Shown: positions 21,947 to 33,659 of the stretch, piece after piece
Layout: each line of letters starts with the position of its first letter
How positions within the stretch are numbered: position 1 is the stretch's first letter
Source: Anastrepha obliqua
Taxonomy: Eukaryota; Arthropoda; Insecta; Diptera; Tephritidae
NCBI RefSeq assembly: GCF_027943255.1
Contig: NC_072892.1
Span: 118,375,792-118,439,791 of the forward strand
Direction of reading: 5' to 3'
DNA length: 64,000 nt
Position numbers and translations under genes: made by a program
Notes under the pieces: model-generated
Databases searched by the model: none
Told to the model about the DNA's origin: nothing
What the model saw: only the letters and a program-made list of their open reading frames with translations

Positions 21947-22813
21947 TATCGGGTGTTTTTTAAGAGCTTGAGAAATTAAAATGATAATACAAAACAGAAA
22001 TAGTGTTGGGATGAATTTCTTTTTGATTATAATTTGGTAGATAATTTCGCTCCTTTGGCGAACGAATCAAGACCATCCAGACCTTCGGAGAAATAGATCC
22101 TTTACCTGATACCAGGCTCTGACGAAACCACCAAGAGCAGTGCCAAGACCTGAAATCATCAAGGTAATGGGAAAACAGGAATATGTTTAAAGCATATTAA
22201 TGCCTTTGAGCCATAGCAGACAGTCGTATGGAAGGTGGATCGAACAAACCAGCTATCAGAGCCTACATGTTATAAATATGTATGCAGATAATTTCATGGC
22301 ATTTTTTTTACATGATATCCGACATACATATGTCCGCCGCGACTATTAGTTACATGGTCTATTCGATCAGGTAAATTTTTGACTACTTTTTAAATAAATC
22401 TGGTCGTATGGGGTCAATGGTGGGTTGAATATTGCAATAAATCGATTGTTAAGCTCGCAAGCGTAGGGCAAGTTGCGCCGTCTTATTGTAACCAAATGTC
22501 GTCGATGTTTAGCTGATTAAGTCTTGGAAGCAAAAATTTAGTCAGCTTGGCTCGATAGCGCGCTCCATTTACAGTAACCGCAGCCCCTTTCTCATTTCGA
22601 AAGAAATAAGCCCCATTATGATATATGAACTTCGCGAACAAATTTTTTGTTTTCAAAGTAAATTTGCACAATTTGGAAGCGATGTTCCAGCGTTGAACGA
22701 CTCATGTTGACTTGCCAAACCTTATTGAGCAGAAATGTCAACACAGTTTGCCATTCTCAGCTGGCAAACATAAGTTATCGATAGTTCTCATGCAGCTAAA
22801 AAAACATCCGATA
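21947..22813 (-). mobile_element. DD41D mariner with recognisable TIRs, degenerate
   Basis: About 870 bp. The left end TATCGGGTGTTTTTTAAGAG and the right end (complement of CTAAAAAAACATCCGATA) form an imperfect inverted repeat. On the minus strand 22671-22483 encodes GAYFFRNEKGAAVTVNGARY, then FLLPRLNQLNIDDIWLQ and, after a stop, DGATC. That is the centre of a DD41D transposase up to the second catalytic Asp. The C-terminal half is not readable, so the copy is inactive. Confidence 0.7.
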
Positions 22814-23125
22814 CATATGTTAAGACAAATTTCCGTCCATTCGTCCAAAATTAAATTTTAGTAAACTGCGCGCGGATGTAAAAAACCGTCGCACCCTAAA
22901 TTACATATTTCCATGAGTACTTAGTACGCACATCTGTGGGGCGACAGTTAAATTTATTGCAGCGATGTCGCATGACAACACATAAATCTCCTCAATCCGC
23001 ATTGATTCTGATCTTACACAAATATGTATACATCAATACATATGTACGTATGTAAATATGTATATGTGTTCCCTATATGTTCTAAATTTTTTCTAATACG
23101 GAAATTCTGGTATTTCCGGGAGCTA

Positions 23126-23220
23126 CAGTTTTCTGCCGCCTCCGAATGGCAAATGGTTTTTTATGAGGAGGTTTTTCATGGCAGAAATACACTCGGAAAT
23201 TTGCCATTGCCTGCCGTACA
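23126..23220 (-). mobile_element. SINE body fragment
   Basis: Minus-strand piece of the tRNA-derived SINE body: on the plus strand GCCGCCTCCGAATGGCAAAT and ATGGCAGAAATACACTCGGA. Head and tail are missing. Confidence 0.65.
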
Positions 23221-23397
23221 AGGAATGCCAAGGGAAGCTGGAAATTCTCGCAATTTCGAGAATCACACGGTCATTAAATATGTAAAAAAAGGAGAATTTT
23301 CGACGAAATGCCATCGGTTCTTAAGGATTCTTCATTTTCATGTACGATGATAAAAATTAGGTTTCTCAAATCGGCCGTCACCTGGTACGCTTAGTGA

Positions 23398-23640
23398 GTG
23401 GTTCAAGACAATGTACAGAGAGTCGAAAAATCAGTATTGGCCGATGGACGAGTTAAACTATGGACGATAGCAGAAATACTAAAGATTAGACAAATTTACA
23501 CATGCAAAAAAAGAAAGAATTTTCGTTGGGTGCCACGAATGCTCAAACCACTCGACAAGCACGATAAACGATTGGACAGCTGTGAGTATTTTTTGAGTTG
23601 GATTGACAGAAAGGCCACCAAAGAAATTTAAAGTGGAACA
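23398..23640 (+). pseudogene. Mariner transposase relic (linker region)
   Basis: Plus strand reads FRWVPRMLKPLDKHDKRLDS, then CEYFLSWIDRKATKEI, the pattern between the helix-turn-helix and the first catalytic Asp in DD34D mariners ('kWVPr.Lt...k..R...s...L...'). It is short, with no TIRs found. Confidence 0.5.
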
Positions 23641-24514
23641 GTCCGCGCCGAAGAGCATGGCTATCATTTCTGGGATAGCGAACAAATTTAAAGGTTCTCG
23701 GCATCAATATCGAATACGTACTTTCTAATGTCTCGGATATGCGTGAAAGAGTGAGCGAATTGGGTTCAATTTGATGGAAAATTACTTTGTTATCAAAATT
23801 ACTTTTCTTCTTTAAATTTGCTGCGAAAAAATTAAAAACTAATTGGAAAAATGCATCAACCGAGGAGATAAAGAAAAATCTATTCCATTTTTTTTATACA
23901 TATGTACACACATATACCTATATTTGTATATCAATCAGTTGTATACAAACGTTTAACAATTTTCATTTTCAATTCCTTTTCCAACTCTTTACTCTATCTG
24001 AAATTGGCTGTCACTGGTGGTGCTACTGAGGCGTATGAACAAGCAATACATTGTCAATTTCCATGCAATCAATCGCATTTGTCAATTGGCCTCGTTCGTT
24101 ACGTTCGATTTGTTCTACTGACTTTGCAGAAAAATAAGAATGTATTTTTATTTCATATCCTGTTGAATTGCACTATGTGTAGTCTATTAGTGTGTGTGTG
24201 TGTTTGTGCATGTACTGGTACATACGTATATCCCCATTTCATTTGCAAAAACCACTTCCCAGCGAAATTATGTACAATTTGAATAGAATTTGCATGTATT
24301 CTTGTAATTGGTTTGGTTTTGCATTTACACGAGCTTATGGAACTGCATCAATTGGCATTTTGGCTTCTACCGAGATTTCATTCATGTCAAATTTCTTTGG
24401 CAATTAAGCTGTGTGCTATAGCAACGCTGCAATTAAATTAACATACATACATACATGTCACATATTTGCTTGTTTTATATTATATAAGGGGTGTTTTTTT
24501 GGTACCGGTGACAT
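23641..24514. other. No supported gene
   Basis: AT-rich sequence with a GTGTGTGT run near 24190 and CATA repeats near 24440. GGGGTGTTTTTTTGGTACCG at 24488 resembles a solitary DD41D end. Nothing else is recognised. Confidence 0.35.
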
Positions 24515-25019
24515 ATTATTTGGGGAAAAAGAAACCCATTACTTTTGTGCAAAAGATTTAAAACTGTTTTATGGTCGATCTTTAGCTCGTGGGCGATGCT
24601 AAGACTATTAACATGCCATTTGATCGACATTTATGACATTATCAACATTTTCTTTAATATCAGAAATGCCTGAACGGAATCGACGAAACCAAAATTGCAC
24701 GTAATTAGCTGTTACAGTATAGACACCATAAACACCGTTCACCATTCAGCGGCCTGGCTTTTGTTAGGCATTTCCGCCTTTAACTTAAAAAAAACGGTAA
24801 AATGTGTCGAATTTTCTCTTTGTTGATTTCCATTGTTAGCACCCTGTAACTCACAAGTGAATGAAACAAACAAAAAACAGCAAAAAAAATTGTTTAGTGT
24901 GAAATGTCACCTTGGCAACGAGCATAAACTTTAAATTGTTTGATCGACACTTTACGAGATATCGATCACTGCAGCCATATACCAAGAAACTAATGGATTT
25001 CTTTTTCCTTAAACTAATA
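24515..25019 (-). mobile_element. Deleted DD34D mariner with TIRs (family M1)
   Basis: About 505 bp with ends of roughly 28 bp (left TATTATTTGGGGAAAAAGAA; right its near complement at 24993-25019). Minus strand from about 24835 encodes MEINKEKIRHIL and then, with frameshifts, NGVYGVYTVTANYVQFWFRR, the N-terminal DNA-binding region of a mariner transposase. The catalytic region is gone. Related copies flank the 3' sides of Toll B (45.43 kb) and Toll C (60.9 kb). Confidence 0.65.
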
Positions 25020-25089
25020 TTTTTTTGATTAGACAGTTTTCGGTTCTTTTTTTCAAATTTATTTTAAAATAAATACTTGGTTAATTTAA

Positions 25090-25602
25090 GGCGAAAATCT
25101 AAAGGGTATTTCAAAAGACGCGCTTTGTTTTAAAATAAAACAAGACAAAATTTAGATTATTTCAGGTTTCACTATTTTTTTTAAAATACGGGTTTTGAAA
25201 CGTATTTGTGAAAAATCATCATCATCATCGTTTCATTTATCTCCCATTGGAGCCTTAAGTTTCGGCAAAGTATGTGAAAAATTACATCATTTAAATGCCC
25301 ACCGTGAGTTACCTGCCTACAGGTAAAATCCGCGAAACGGCCGATTCACGAATGTCTAATTATTGAGAACGTCGAGATATCGATGTTGAAGGTTGTTCAG
25401 CAACATTTCGCGCTACAGCAGCAATACTCTCGAGAGAACGTCCAGTTTTTGGACTGCCAGTCGTTTTTCTATCCTCGACAGAACCAGCTTCCTGACATTT
25501 TTTCGCTGAGTTTTGAGTTGTCGACTCATTCGGACGATTATTTCCACCAAAAGAATCACAAATTTTGCGTGATGTTGTTCTCAAAGGTCGTTCATTTTCA
25601 TG
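25090..25602 (-). pseudogene. Deleted DD41D-like mariner (family M2)
   Basis: Minus strand 25580-25360 encodes ICDSFGGNNRPNESTTQNSA and SPKTGRSLESIAAVARNVA, an N-terminal paired-type region. 25300-25240 keeps the C-terminal GGHLNDVIFH. The centre is deleted. A plus-strand relative is at 40.02-40.35 kb. Confidence 0.6.
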
Positions 25603-26440
25603 GGTTAGATTAGGTATATCTGGTTGACCTGAATAGATCTCGCATATACCACAAGGGTCCGTCATATTACCAGTGTTGTTGGGGTCGTGTTAAACATAGT
25701 TCGTACATGTGTTGGCTAGTTTTAATAAACCGTTAACCTTTTGTCAGCAATATCCTTCAGAGATGAAAAGTATATTGATCCCAGGCAGTTGTAATGAGTT
25801 CTGCTTAGAGCAGGGTAGAGACAAAGGAGGTGTTCTAACGTACCCCTTTCTTCTTCGCATAAGTTACACGCATTGTTCTGAACCAATTCCATTTTGGCGG
25901 ATTTGGATTTTAAATTCTTTCCTTGGGAGTGATAAAATGGAGTTGGTTGTTTTTGTGTTGCAAGTTTGTAGCATTATTTTTGCAGTCTTTTAGGAGATCG
26001 AAGCCTCCCATATAGACTGTGCTTCCAGAGTTAGTTCCTCGTCTAGTTCTGTCTTCAAAACTGAGAGTGAGGGATATACTATATGTTTGACGTACTCATC
26101 CTAGGCGAGCGGTTGCCTGTCTTAGTAAGCTCGTCAACTCTCTCATTTCCCTTTATTCCATTGTGCTTTGGTATTCAGTAAATTGGGAACTATATATTCT
26201 CGCAGAACTCGTACATTTCAGATGTACTGACATTATTGCTTTAATAGCAGCTTCAGTATTGAGGGGAGTATATTTCAACGCTAATTCAGCTGATTTGCTA
26301 CAGTGATTAGAAAGCCTGTAAGACTTTTGGAGTCCAAACTGCGAATAGAAGACAGCCGCTCCCACTCCTTCCGTCATTTTGGATACATCTGTAAAAAACT
26401 AAATGCGTAGTAATCTGATTCTAAACGCGATTTTGAGGAA
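25603..26440 (-). pseudogene. LINE 3' end with RNase H and Cys-His knuckle, degenerate
   Basis: Minus strand from 26440: KMTEGVGAAVFYSQFGLQKS and LSNHCSKSAELALKYTPLNT (RNase H), then CNLCEEERGTLEHLLC (knuckle) near 25860-25810. A TAACC-like repeat end lies at about 25603-25615. Several stops and frameshifts. 5'-truncated; it belongs to the R1/LOA-like group of this window. Confidence 0.6.
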
Positions 26441-26639
26441 ACTGAGCGTTTGGGCGCAAAAAAAATAAGAGTTTCTGTCAAGCCAATTTCAGGAATATTA
26501 AAAGTATTACCGTCCGTCTAATGGAACGGCTTCCAAAAATTAAACACTGCTAAGTAGGCGTATCCTTTCCGCAATACACGTTGTGTAATTTGTTAGTTTT
26601 GCGAGGAATTAAGAAAGCGTATGTTGTTTTTACATTATG

Positions 26640-27570
26640 AGTCCCGCTTATGAAAAACGATTTGAAGCACTGTTCCTATGTACACACCTTAGAGGCCCAA
26701 AAATGTCACGTGCATCTGCAGCAAAATATTTGAAGGTCCTGAAGACGTCCATAAATAAATGGGTGCAACGTTAAACCAACTTCCATGGTCGAGGCCCGCA
26801 ACAAATATCTCTCCAAGGCAAGATCAGATGATCATTGATTTATTTGTGACAAAGTAGAGCTTATCGCTGCTTGAAGCTAAATCAGTTTTAAGGAAAAGTG
26901 GTGTTAATATCATAAATCCGAAGATATGATTCAAAGACGTTTGCGTGCAGAAGATCTCAAATTCCATACCACATCGTAAAAAAACGTTGCTCTCATTATC
27001 ATTCATTCAAAAAAGACTTGAATGTGCTAAAGTAAATTCAGAACGAAATTGGGCAGACGTAATATTCACGGATGAATCTTGCTTTTGGGCGAATAGTTGC
27101 GAGCTGCTGATAATCGATCACTTCGACGAATTGTTAGGCACTCAGTTAAGGCCCATGTTTGGGGCTGCTTCTTCGAAGAAGAATTTAGCCGGTAAATTAA
27201 GTTTATCACTAATTTGAATGCAGTTGTGATGAATAAAACTTTACCACAAGCCATTATTGCCGTCAGCTGCGAAAATGTTTGGAAGAAAGCATGGGAACCG
27301 AAAGTGTGGAGAGAGAAACAGAAAAGTGGGATTGAAATGTTGGATTGACCTTCACAGTCATCTGATGCTAACCATATAGAAAATGTTTAGGTGATAGTTA
27401 AGCAAAAACTTAAAGGAAAAGAAATACGGACGACCAAACGTTATCAAAGCAAATTCGGCTGATTTAGAGTCGATTACCTCACAACTTGCGCAGAAATTAT
27501 GACAAAGTAGAATTCGAAGATGTGAAGCCATTAGAGCTAATGGTGGGGACTATACATGTTTGAATTATGG
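26640..27570 (+). pseudogene. Tc1-like transposase relic
   Basis: Plus strand, fragmented. FIQKRLECAKVNSERNWADV with IFTDESCFW (27000-27090) carries the first catalytic Asp region. Near 27500, RRCEAIRANGGDY matches the C-terminal end of Tc1-family transposases. At least four stops or frameshifts. TIRs not located. Confidence 0.6.
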
Positions 27571-27605
27571 TGACCGCCATACTATGAGACGTACTGTATA
27601 TGTAT

Positions 27606-27800
27606 GTATATAATTGGCGTTTACATCCTTGTTGTTTGGTCGAGCTTCCTCCTCTTATTTGTGGTGTGCGTTTTGTTTTGCTTCACAAATGGAGGGACCT
27701 ACAGCTTTAGGCCGCCTCCAAGCAGCAGTTGATTTTTATGAAAGGTTTTTTATGGCAGAAATACACTGGGAGGTTTGCCAATTCGAAGCTTTGCCAAGCT
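27606..27800 (-). mobile_element. SINE copy lacking its head
   Basis: Minus-strand copy. On the plus strand TATAATTGGCGTTTACATCC (3' end), GGTCGAGCTTCCTCCTCTTA, GGCCGCCTCCAAGCAGCAGT and ATGGCAGAAATACACTGGGA. The tRNA-like head is not recognisable. Confidence 0.7.
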
Positions 27801-27918
27801 GTTTCGAAGTCAACTTCGAACCTAATTGAAATCGCATCCGTTACACCTCCAACTAATTCGTGCGACTTGCAATTTGAGTTTCGTAATGAATTTGCTTGAT
27901 TTTCAGTACATATTTGTA

Positions 27919-28153
27919 CACGATGGCGCAAAATTAATCATCCAATTTTATTTTTGAAAAAGTTGGTTACTAAATGAAAACAAAAAAATAGTAATGAAAA
28001 TGATTGAGTGATGAAACCCTTTATGTGCTCCATTGCTAGTCTATTTGTACACTGCAGCTGTCTAGTTCATAAGTGTCAAATATGACTGAGGCACGACGCC
28101 ATATCCAAAATTTATAAATATTCTGATAGGGTGATTAATTTTGCGCCATCTTG
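27919..28153. mobile_element. TA-MITE family copy C (complete)
   Basis: 235 bp with 25-bp inverted ends matching at 23 positions (left starts CACGATGGCGCAAAATTAAT; right is the complement of CAAGATGGCGCAAAATTAAT), flanked by TA (27917-27918, 28154-28155). It is the best-preserved copy. The TA flank suggests mobilisation by a Tc1/mariner-type transposase. Non-coding. Confidence 0.82.
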
Positions 28154-28159
28154 TATGCA

Positions 28160-28930
28160 ATGATAGGTGCGTAACAACTTTTCATTGCTTTGGCAGCAAT
28201 GAATTACATAACATTTTGAGCGATGTGTGGTGAGAAGAGTGCGGAAAATGCGACTTTATTTTGAAATCAGTGTGAAATGTGACAAATAAAGTCTATCTTA
28301 TTGATGGTGAATTTATAAGTATGTGTCTATAGCTCTCTGTTTTAATTATAATTGAGGAAGTAAATACCTCGAATCGCGAGGTAACAAAGTTCGTGGAACT
28401 GTCTTGGAAACCGTGAATTGTTACAGGTTGCCTAAGTGTTGTTCGAATTAACTAACTTTTCGAAGTTTGCAGAGTTGCTTTCAGCATTTAGATTCTTAAT
28501 AAGTCAAGTTTTCTCAAGAGGGATACCCAAAATTGACTTTCCGATTTTTCATATGTCATATGCCGATTTTGAGAGTTAGCGAGGTTTAGCGCTGACTTAA
28601 CTATTTTGCTGTTCAAAGGCACAGCGAAAAAAAATTTAAAAATTTTAGAAACTTTTTATTTTGTTGCTACTTATAATAAATAAATTGTTGCTAAATATTG
28701 TTAAAACTATAAAAGCCTACATCAAAATTTGTCTCCCTGAAAAATTTAAATTAACGCAAACACTTTTGAGCCAATAAAAAAAGTATCGGCCTATGATATA
28801 TAAAAAATTCAAAAGTCAACTTTAGGTGGCCCGCTTTTAAAAACCGGACCCAATTCAAAAACAATTACGAAACTAGTTACATTTAGGTAGAGAATTTTGT
28901 TTGGATAAATGCACATTTAGTGTTCAGCAT
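28160..28930. other. No supported gene
   Basis: AT-rich, nothing recognised. Confidence 0.4.
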
Positions 28931-28934
28931 AAAC

Positions 28935-29405
28935 GCCCTATTATAGACTAAACAGACGTAGGCCTTAATCGGGATTAACGACTTAATTCCGGATTAACTC
29001 AGGAATTAGGCGCAACTAATGCGGATTGACAACTAGATTTAATTCTTATAATTTAAACGAATTAGAAAAATTTTTCATGGCAACATTACTGAAAAATGAC
29101 AGTTAATATCTATTATGAATGAAAAATAATGAAATTTGTAAAGAGAAGAACAAGAAATCCTGGACGTAACGCTAGTTTTCACTAAAGCATTAGAAATGAC
29201 GTTAATTGTTCTAACAGTTTGGGAAATTAAGAGTTTTTTAAATAAATAATTATTATTTAGTATCATCTCTTACTGACGAAACTAGCCAATAAACAAATCA
29301 GCTGCTCACTAAAAAGCATAACAACCGTCTGTCACGCTACAATTTCATTCAGAATTAACACCGCCGGTAATTCCGATTAACGCCGACGCCTATCTAGGCT
29401 ATTAT
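28935..29405. mobile_element. Probable MITE with long degenerate inverted ends
   Basis: The left segment (CTATTATAGACTAAACAGAC, then GTAGGCCTTAATCGGGATTA) is roughly complementary to the right segment (CCGATTAACGCCGACGCC, then TATCTAGGCTATTATT) over about 55 bp. Non-coding. Exact ends and target duplication could not be fixed. Confidence 0.5.
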
Positions 29406-29879
29406 TTTCGTTTCATCCGCTGGAAAAAAAACTTTTGAAATATCAAATTTTTGATTGTAAAAATAACTTACTTAATTTTTTTTCTTCTCTTTTTTATATA
29501 CTAAATTTATGCTTTGCGCCTGATCATCAATTGTGAAATAGCTGATTATTATTTTGCCAACTACCGATCAAATTGTCAAGCTTGCTACCGGGGCTCTTCA
29601 TTATTTGGCGCTTAGGCGTTTCCGTTAGATTTAAAAAACAAAATATCCGTGAAACTTCCAGGTAACGAAGCCACGAGCTGGGTGTGAAAACCACTATATT
29701 TTATTACAATAGATAACAAAAACCGTATAAATCAGAGTTCCAAAATCCAAAAAAATTCAACACATTCCGAGAAATTGTCATTAAAATTTTCAACTTCTTA
29801 TTCAAAATCTTCAGAAAAATTCTGGGAGTGCAACTCATTCAGTTCCAGATGAGATACTTGTCATGTCCTTTTATCTCAT
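29406..29879. other. 3' flank of Toll A
   Basis: No gene seen. A possible polyadenylation signal AATAAA lies on the minus strand at 29700-29705, about 175 nt after the Toll A stop. Confidence 0.45.
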
Positions 29880-31305
29880 TTATCTTTCACCTATATGTCT
29901 GAGGCGAGGGGGTCGTTCTAAACGAGGCATAAGAGGCTCTTCTGCCACTATTATAGGGTCGTCTCTAGATCTCCTTAGATGTTCACAGAAACATATAAAA
30001 GACATATAGAGTTCGTTCAAAAGACTTAAAACGCTGAAAGGTATTACGTATTTCTTTTCGCCCTGACGATATTGGTCCTCCACTGGGCAACCTAGCTCCT
30101 CATATCTGAGGTCGATTACTTTTTTCCCTCTTAGTAGTGGCGTGCCTGAACATATTAATTTATTCGCAGATATTATTAAATTCTTTCGCAGTTCATATTT
30201 TACTTCGCCTAATACAAATTTTAAAAAGGGTTCTAGCACGCAATTGCAGGTAAGTGGATTGTCGTCGAGATGAATACGAAGTGGAGGTGAGTGGCTGAGG
30301 AAGTACCCCATATCGTCGATGCCATCAAAATCAATTTCCGCTATGAGATTATGTGTGAGGTTGACTTCAGCCAAACTTTTACTTATGAAAAAAAGGAATA
30401 TGTTACTAACATTCAACGCACGAATGTTGTTATAGCTGAGATCGAGTTTTTTCATTTCGATCAGTTTTGTCTTCCAGTCTCTGTGTAGGTACTTGATCGA
30501 ATTATTGCGCAGGTTAAGTTCTTCAATTTTATGTAGGAACTGGAATGGCGAGGTCATGTTATCAATGGTGCCATTGGCGTCAGCGAGATCGATTTGGTTA
30601 TTTTCTAAACTGAGAAATTTCAAGTTGGCTGTGTCACGAAAGGCGTTGAAGTTGATGTTAACCAAGTTATTGTTGTCCAGATGCAGATGCTCGAGACTGG
30701 CTAATGGGCTGAATAGCTCACTGTCAAAAGTAAAAAAAAAAATGAATTAATTCACATTCTAGATTTATTGAAGTTGGTGTCAGTTGTATGTTAGCAAAGA
30801 CCTACCTTGTTATTTCGACGAGTTGATTGTGTGATAATTTCAGCACGCGCAGATTTTTTGTGCTGTGGAAGAGTGTGTCCGGTAGTGATTGCAAACGATT
30901 GTTTGACAGGTCAAGAGTGAGGAGCTCCTGTTGATCGTTGAGCAAGTTTTTCGGGAATGTTGTCAGCAGATTCTTGTTCATGTTAAGGCTAGTAATTTTA
31001 GTTGAGTTGATAAACAGATCCATGGGCAGGGTTTCCAAACCGCAGCTGATGTGCAATTCTTCCAAATTTGGCAAATTCGCGAATAATCCTGTTGACAGAT
31101 TTGTTTGTGGCGTTTTATCTTTGTTCATCGGCTTCAATGATGCACAGTCGATTCTAAAACATGTCGCAACCGGCGCAGATTCACAGAAGTAGTTGGTGTA
31201 GAATACGTTCACCATGTGGGTGGTGTCGCATAAGGACAAAGATACTATGAAAATATATAACATCATCGGTGCTTTAAAAGACACCAGCCGTTTTAAAGAA
31301 TGCAT
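29880..31305 (-). CDS. Toll A: short Toll-like LRR protein without TIR
   Basis: Two exons, 31305-30806 and 30720-29880, joined over an 85-bp intron (donor GTAGGT, acceptor TTTGACAG), give 446 residues. A signal-like N-terminus (MHSLKRLVSFKAPMMLYIFI) aligns with that of Toll B. A run of LRRs follows ([40 protein letters not shown]), then further LRRs and one LRR-C-terminal cap (NPLTCNC ... CSGTPLLRGKKVIDL ... CP). Compared with Toll B it lacks about 200 N-terminal ectodomain residues, the second LRR block, and the TIR domain. Its end is unique: YVIPFSVLSLLNELYMSFIC followed by basic residues could be a weak membrane segment with a tail of about 40 residues. An ATG at 31320 is an alternative in-frame start. 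The open frame, consistent splicing and TATA promoter favour a transcribed gene, but a decaying paralogue cannot be excluded. Confidence 0.75.
30721..30805 (-). other. Toll A intron
   Basis: 85 bp, GT-AG. It sits at the same phase and position as the introns of Toll B and C, with related sequence, and so supports common descent. Confidence 0.85.
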
Positions 31306-31388
31306 GCTTCTTAAACGCATCCGTAGTTTGGCGACTTTTAGAAATTCAGCAAAATCGTTGTGCTGTGCTATCACTGAAGGAAATTTTA

Positions 31389-31424
31389 AACTGGCTAACC
31401 ACTCTTTTGTATGTGCTATTTATA
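31389..31424 (-). promoter_or_regulatory. Toll A core promoter candidate
   Basis: TATAAATA (31424-31417, minus strand). An initiator-like CCAGTTT has its A at about 31392, 32 nt downstream. This matches the arrangement at Toll B, where AGTTTAAAAT is also found at the predicted start. Confidence 0.6.
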
Positions 31425-31429
31425 GGAAT

Positions 31430-32060
31430 TAGTTGTTATGTTCAAACCTCTCCACTTGTGAAAACCCTGCCGCAGATATTTTTGCTGCGATCGCCATTCA
31501 CTTTGCTTACCTGATTTTCTAGCAAATTTTCTCAAATGCTTCACCTTGATCTTCTAGCAGCAATGGTGGTGGAAGTGAACAGGCTCTTAAATATTGCAAA
31601 ATGTTTTGTTTTTAATACACAGAAATTCTGCTTTGTTGTAGCCCGTAGGACACGAGTTTACTTATAGTTTTTCTCCATTATTTCATTTAGTATTTTTTTT
31701 CATAGGAATTCTTCAGGTTACAACTTTAAGGAATTATGCATTTTGTTATTTTTGAAGCGATTTGTTTTAAAGATCTATTTTATGTTTGAACGGTATGTAC
31801 ATATTATTTTAGTTTGGCCTCCAAAACAAAAACAAAAAATGTTTGAGCATCAGCTTTAAAATAGCTTAATTTTCCTCTTTTAAGTAAAAAGGGAGCGTAA
31901 TTTAAAAAAAAAATTATAATTTTTAAACCTAAAAACGAGGTAGGAAATAAAATTTATTTGTTGTTTTTTTCTTTAAAACACATAAAAGCAGATTTCCGAA
32001 ACTCATAAGTAAATTGAAATCGATTAAAAATTAACTGATTAATGCTAAATTGAATGATAA
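31430..32060. other. 5' flank of Toll A
   Basis: AT-rich. Apart from the promoter candidate just inside it, nothing is recognised. Confidence 0.4.
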
Positions 32061-32062
32061 TA

Positions 32063-32192
32063 TGTTGTTGTTGTTGTATCAGTATAAACATTCTCCATAA
32101 ATATACCGGAAATGCTGCTGAAGTGACAGTCCTTGACCGAATATTATATAATCCGGGTCGTTCCGGTTACGAAGAACCGACCGTCGTGGAGC
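32063..32192 (-). mobile_element. (CAA)n-tailed short retroposon, copy 1 (diverged)
   Basis: Plus-strand view: (GTT)n, then ATGCTGCTGAAGTGACAGTC, then GGGTCGTTCCGGTTACGAAG, then AACCGACCGTCGTGG. It matches copy 2 at 37966-38105, but its hairpins have decayed. No target duplication found. Confidence 0.7.
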
Positions 32193-32535
32193 TGGCTTGT
32201 TCGTGTCTCAAACAGTGCTGCTATATTGTGAAGCTGCTGTACGATATAAAAGTTTTGTAACTTTTATTAGAGCTCGAGCTGCTCGGGCATTGAGAAGTGC
32301 AAGTAACTCGATACCCCTTTGAAACTCGTTTATTGCTCAGCTTAAGGTGCATTCATTACAAGTGATGGCACTACACCAACAACAATATTTTGTACGTTTT
32401 ATTGTCAACTAAAAATATTGGCAAAGTACAAAAGAAAGAATGAATTTGCCTTGTTTTATGCTGGACTGACAGCCACATGGACACGGCGAAAGAAAAAAAA
32501 AAACAAATCAGCTGATTTACCGATATGACCTTTAA

Positions 32536-33249
32536 GGGGTTACATGGGTTTCGTCGGGTAAAAAAGGCCTATTTTCAATATTTTTTTTTTCTATGTAAAA
32601 AATTATTTATTTAATTCAAACTTTTTTCTGTCTTATAGATACATATTTAAAGAATAATTTCTGGAATTAAAGAAAAAAAGTTAAAACTCCTCCATTGTGC
32701 CCACATTTCCGGTGATCTCTCGAAAAAGGTGCGTCCGCGTTGTCAGCATAACCCCTGACAGGATCATCAAAAATGAAAAAACAAAAATAAGTGTTTTAGT
32801 TAAGACAATAAACTCGTGCTTGAACGAAGGAAAGAAAAAAAGTAAAAATTGTAATTTGGCAGACATTTTTCCAAAAAAATGAAAATTTCGGTCAAGTTTG
32901 CTTGACATTTTGTTTTTTTTTTAATAGTTGTAATTGAAAAAAAAATCCTTCGTTCAAGCACGAGTAAATTGTATCTCGAACACCTGTGTAAAATTTCATC
33001 AAGACCGGTTAAGTAATATAGTTTTCGAGAACATTTGACAACCGACTTTGAAAACACGGTTCCGAGAAAAACGCGTTTAAAGTTTTGGGTAACAACAAAA
33101 GTGGCTTGGAGCGCACACCTTCCAAAGCCTGTATCTCCGAAACTATAATTCGGATCGACTTGAAAATTTAGGATAATATTCTTGAGAAGTTGTAGAAATT
33201 AATAAGCCAAAAAAAAAAACAACATCGATTTTTTGAATCCACGAAACTC
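32536..33249. mobile_element. Second TTAA-flanked element, with internal inverted repeat
   Basis: Starts GGGGTTACATGGGTTTCGTC after TTAA (32532-32535) and ends CACGAAACTC before TTAA (33250-33253). The ends match only in part. The interior has a perfect 20-bp inverted repeat (32812-32831, ACTCGTGCTTGAACGAAGGA, and 32946-32965) and the motif GAGAAAAACGCGTTTAAAG near 33066, shared with the element at 1716-2382. Non-coding. Confidence 0.55.
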
Positions 33250-33659
33250 TTAATAGATTCGCCTTGGCTCAGTTGCTCAATGCTTGTTTGGAAACAGCTA
33301 AACAAGAATTGTCAATTTTAATTTGTTAGCATTCGCCAGTTTCCCAATGACGTTAGCGCTGTTAATAAATAATTTGTAAAACTAAAAAAAAGTGCCTTCA
33401 AAAAAGTCTAAATAATCAAAAGTATTTGTTCGAATTACTCGAAAAAGCTCAATTTAATCTAGCTCACGCTCGAAAATTTTCGAGCAATGATCATAGAACA
33501 GGTGTGCAGGTACTCGTTCTTAATTTGCTCGGGTTGTTACGGGAAAACTTGCGAATAAAATCGCTGTAAATGTGCTGTAATATCTATTAAATGTTGAAAA
33601 TGGAATTAATTTTATTTTATATCGAACTTAAGCTAGTCTTTAATTTTAACCATTTATTT

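Noticed and set aside
32254..32530. Extra exon upstream of Toll A
   Set aside because: No open frame with a splice signal in phase with Toll A; its first exon already contains a signal-like N-terminus.
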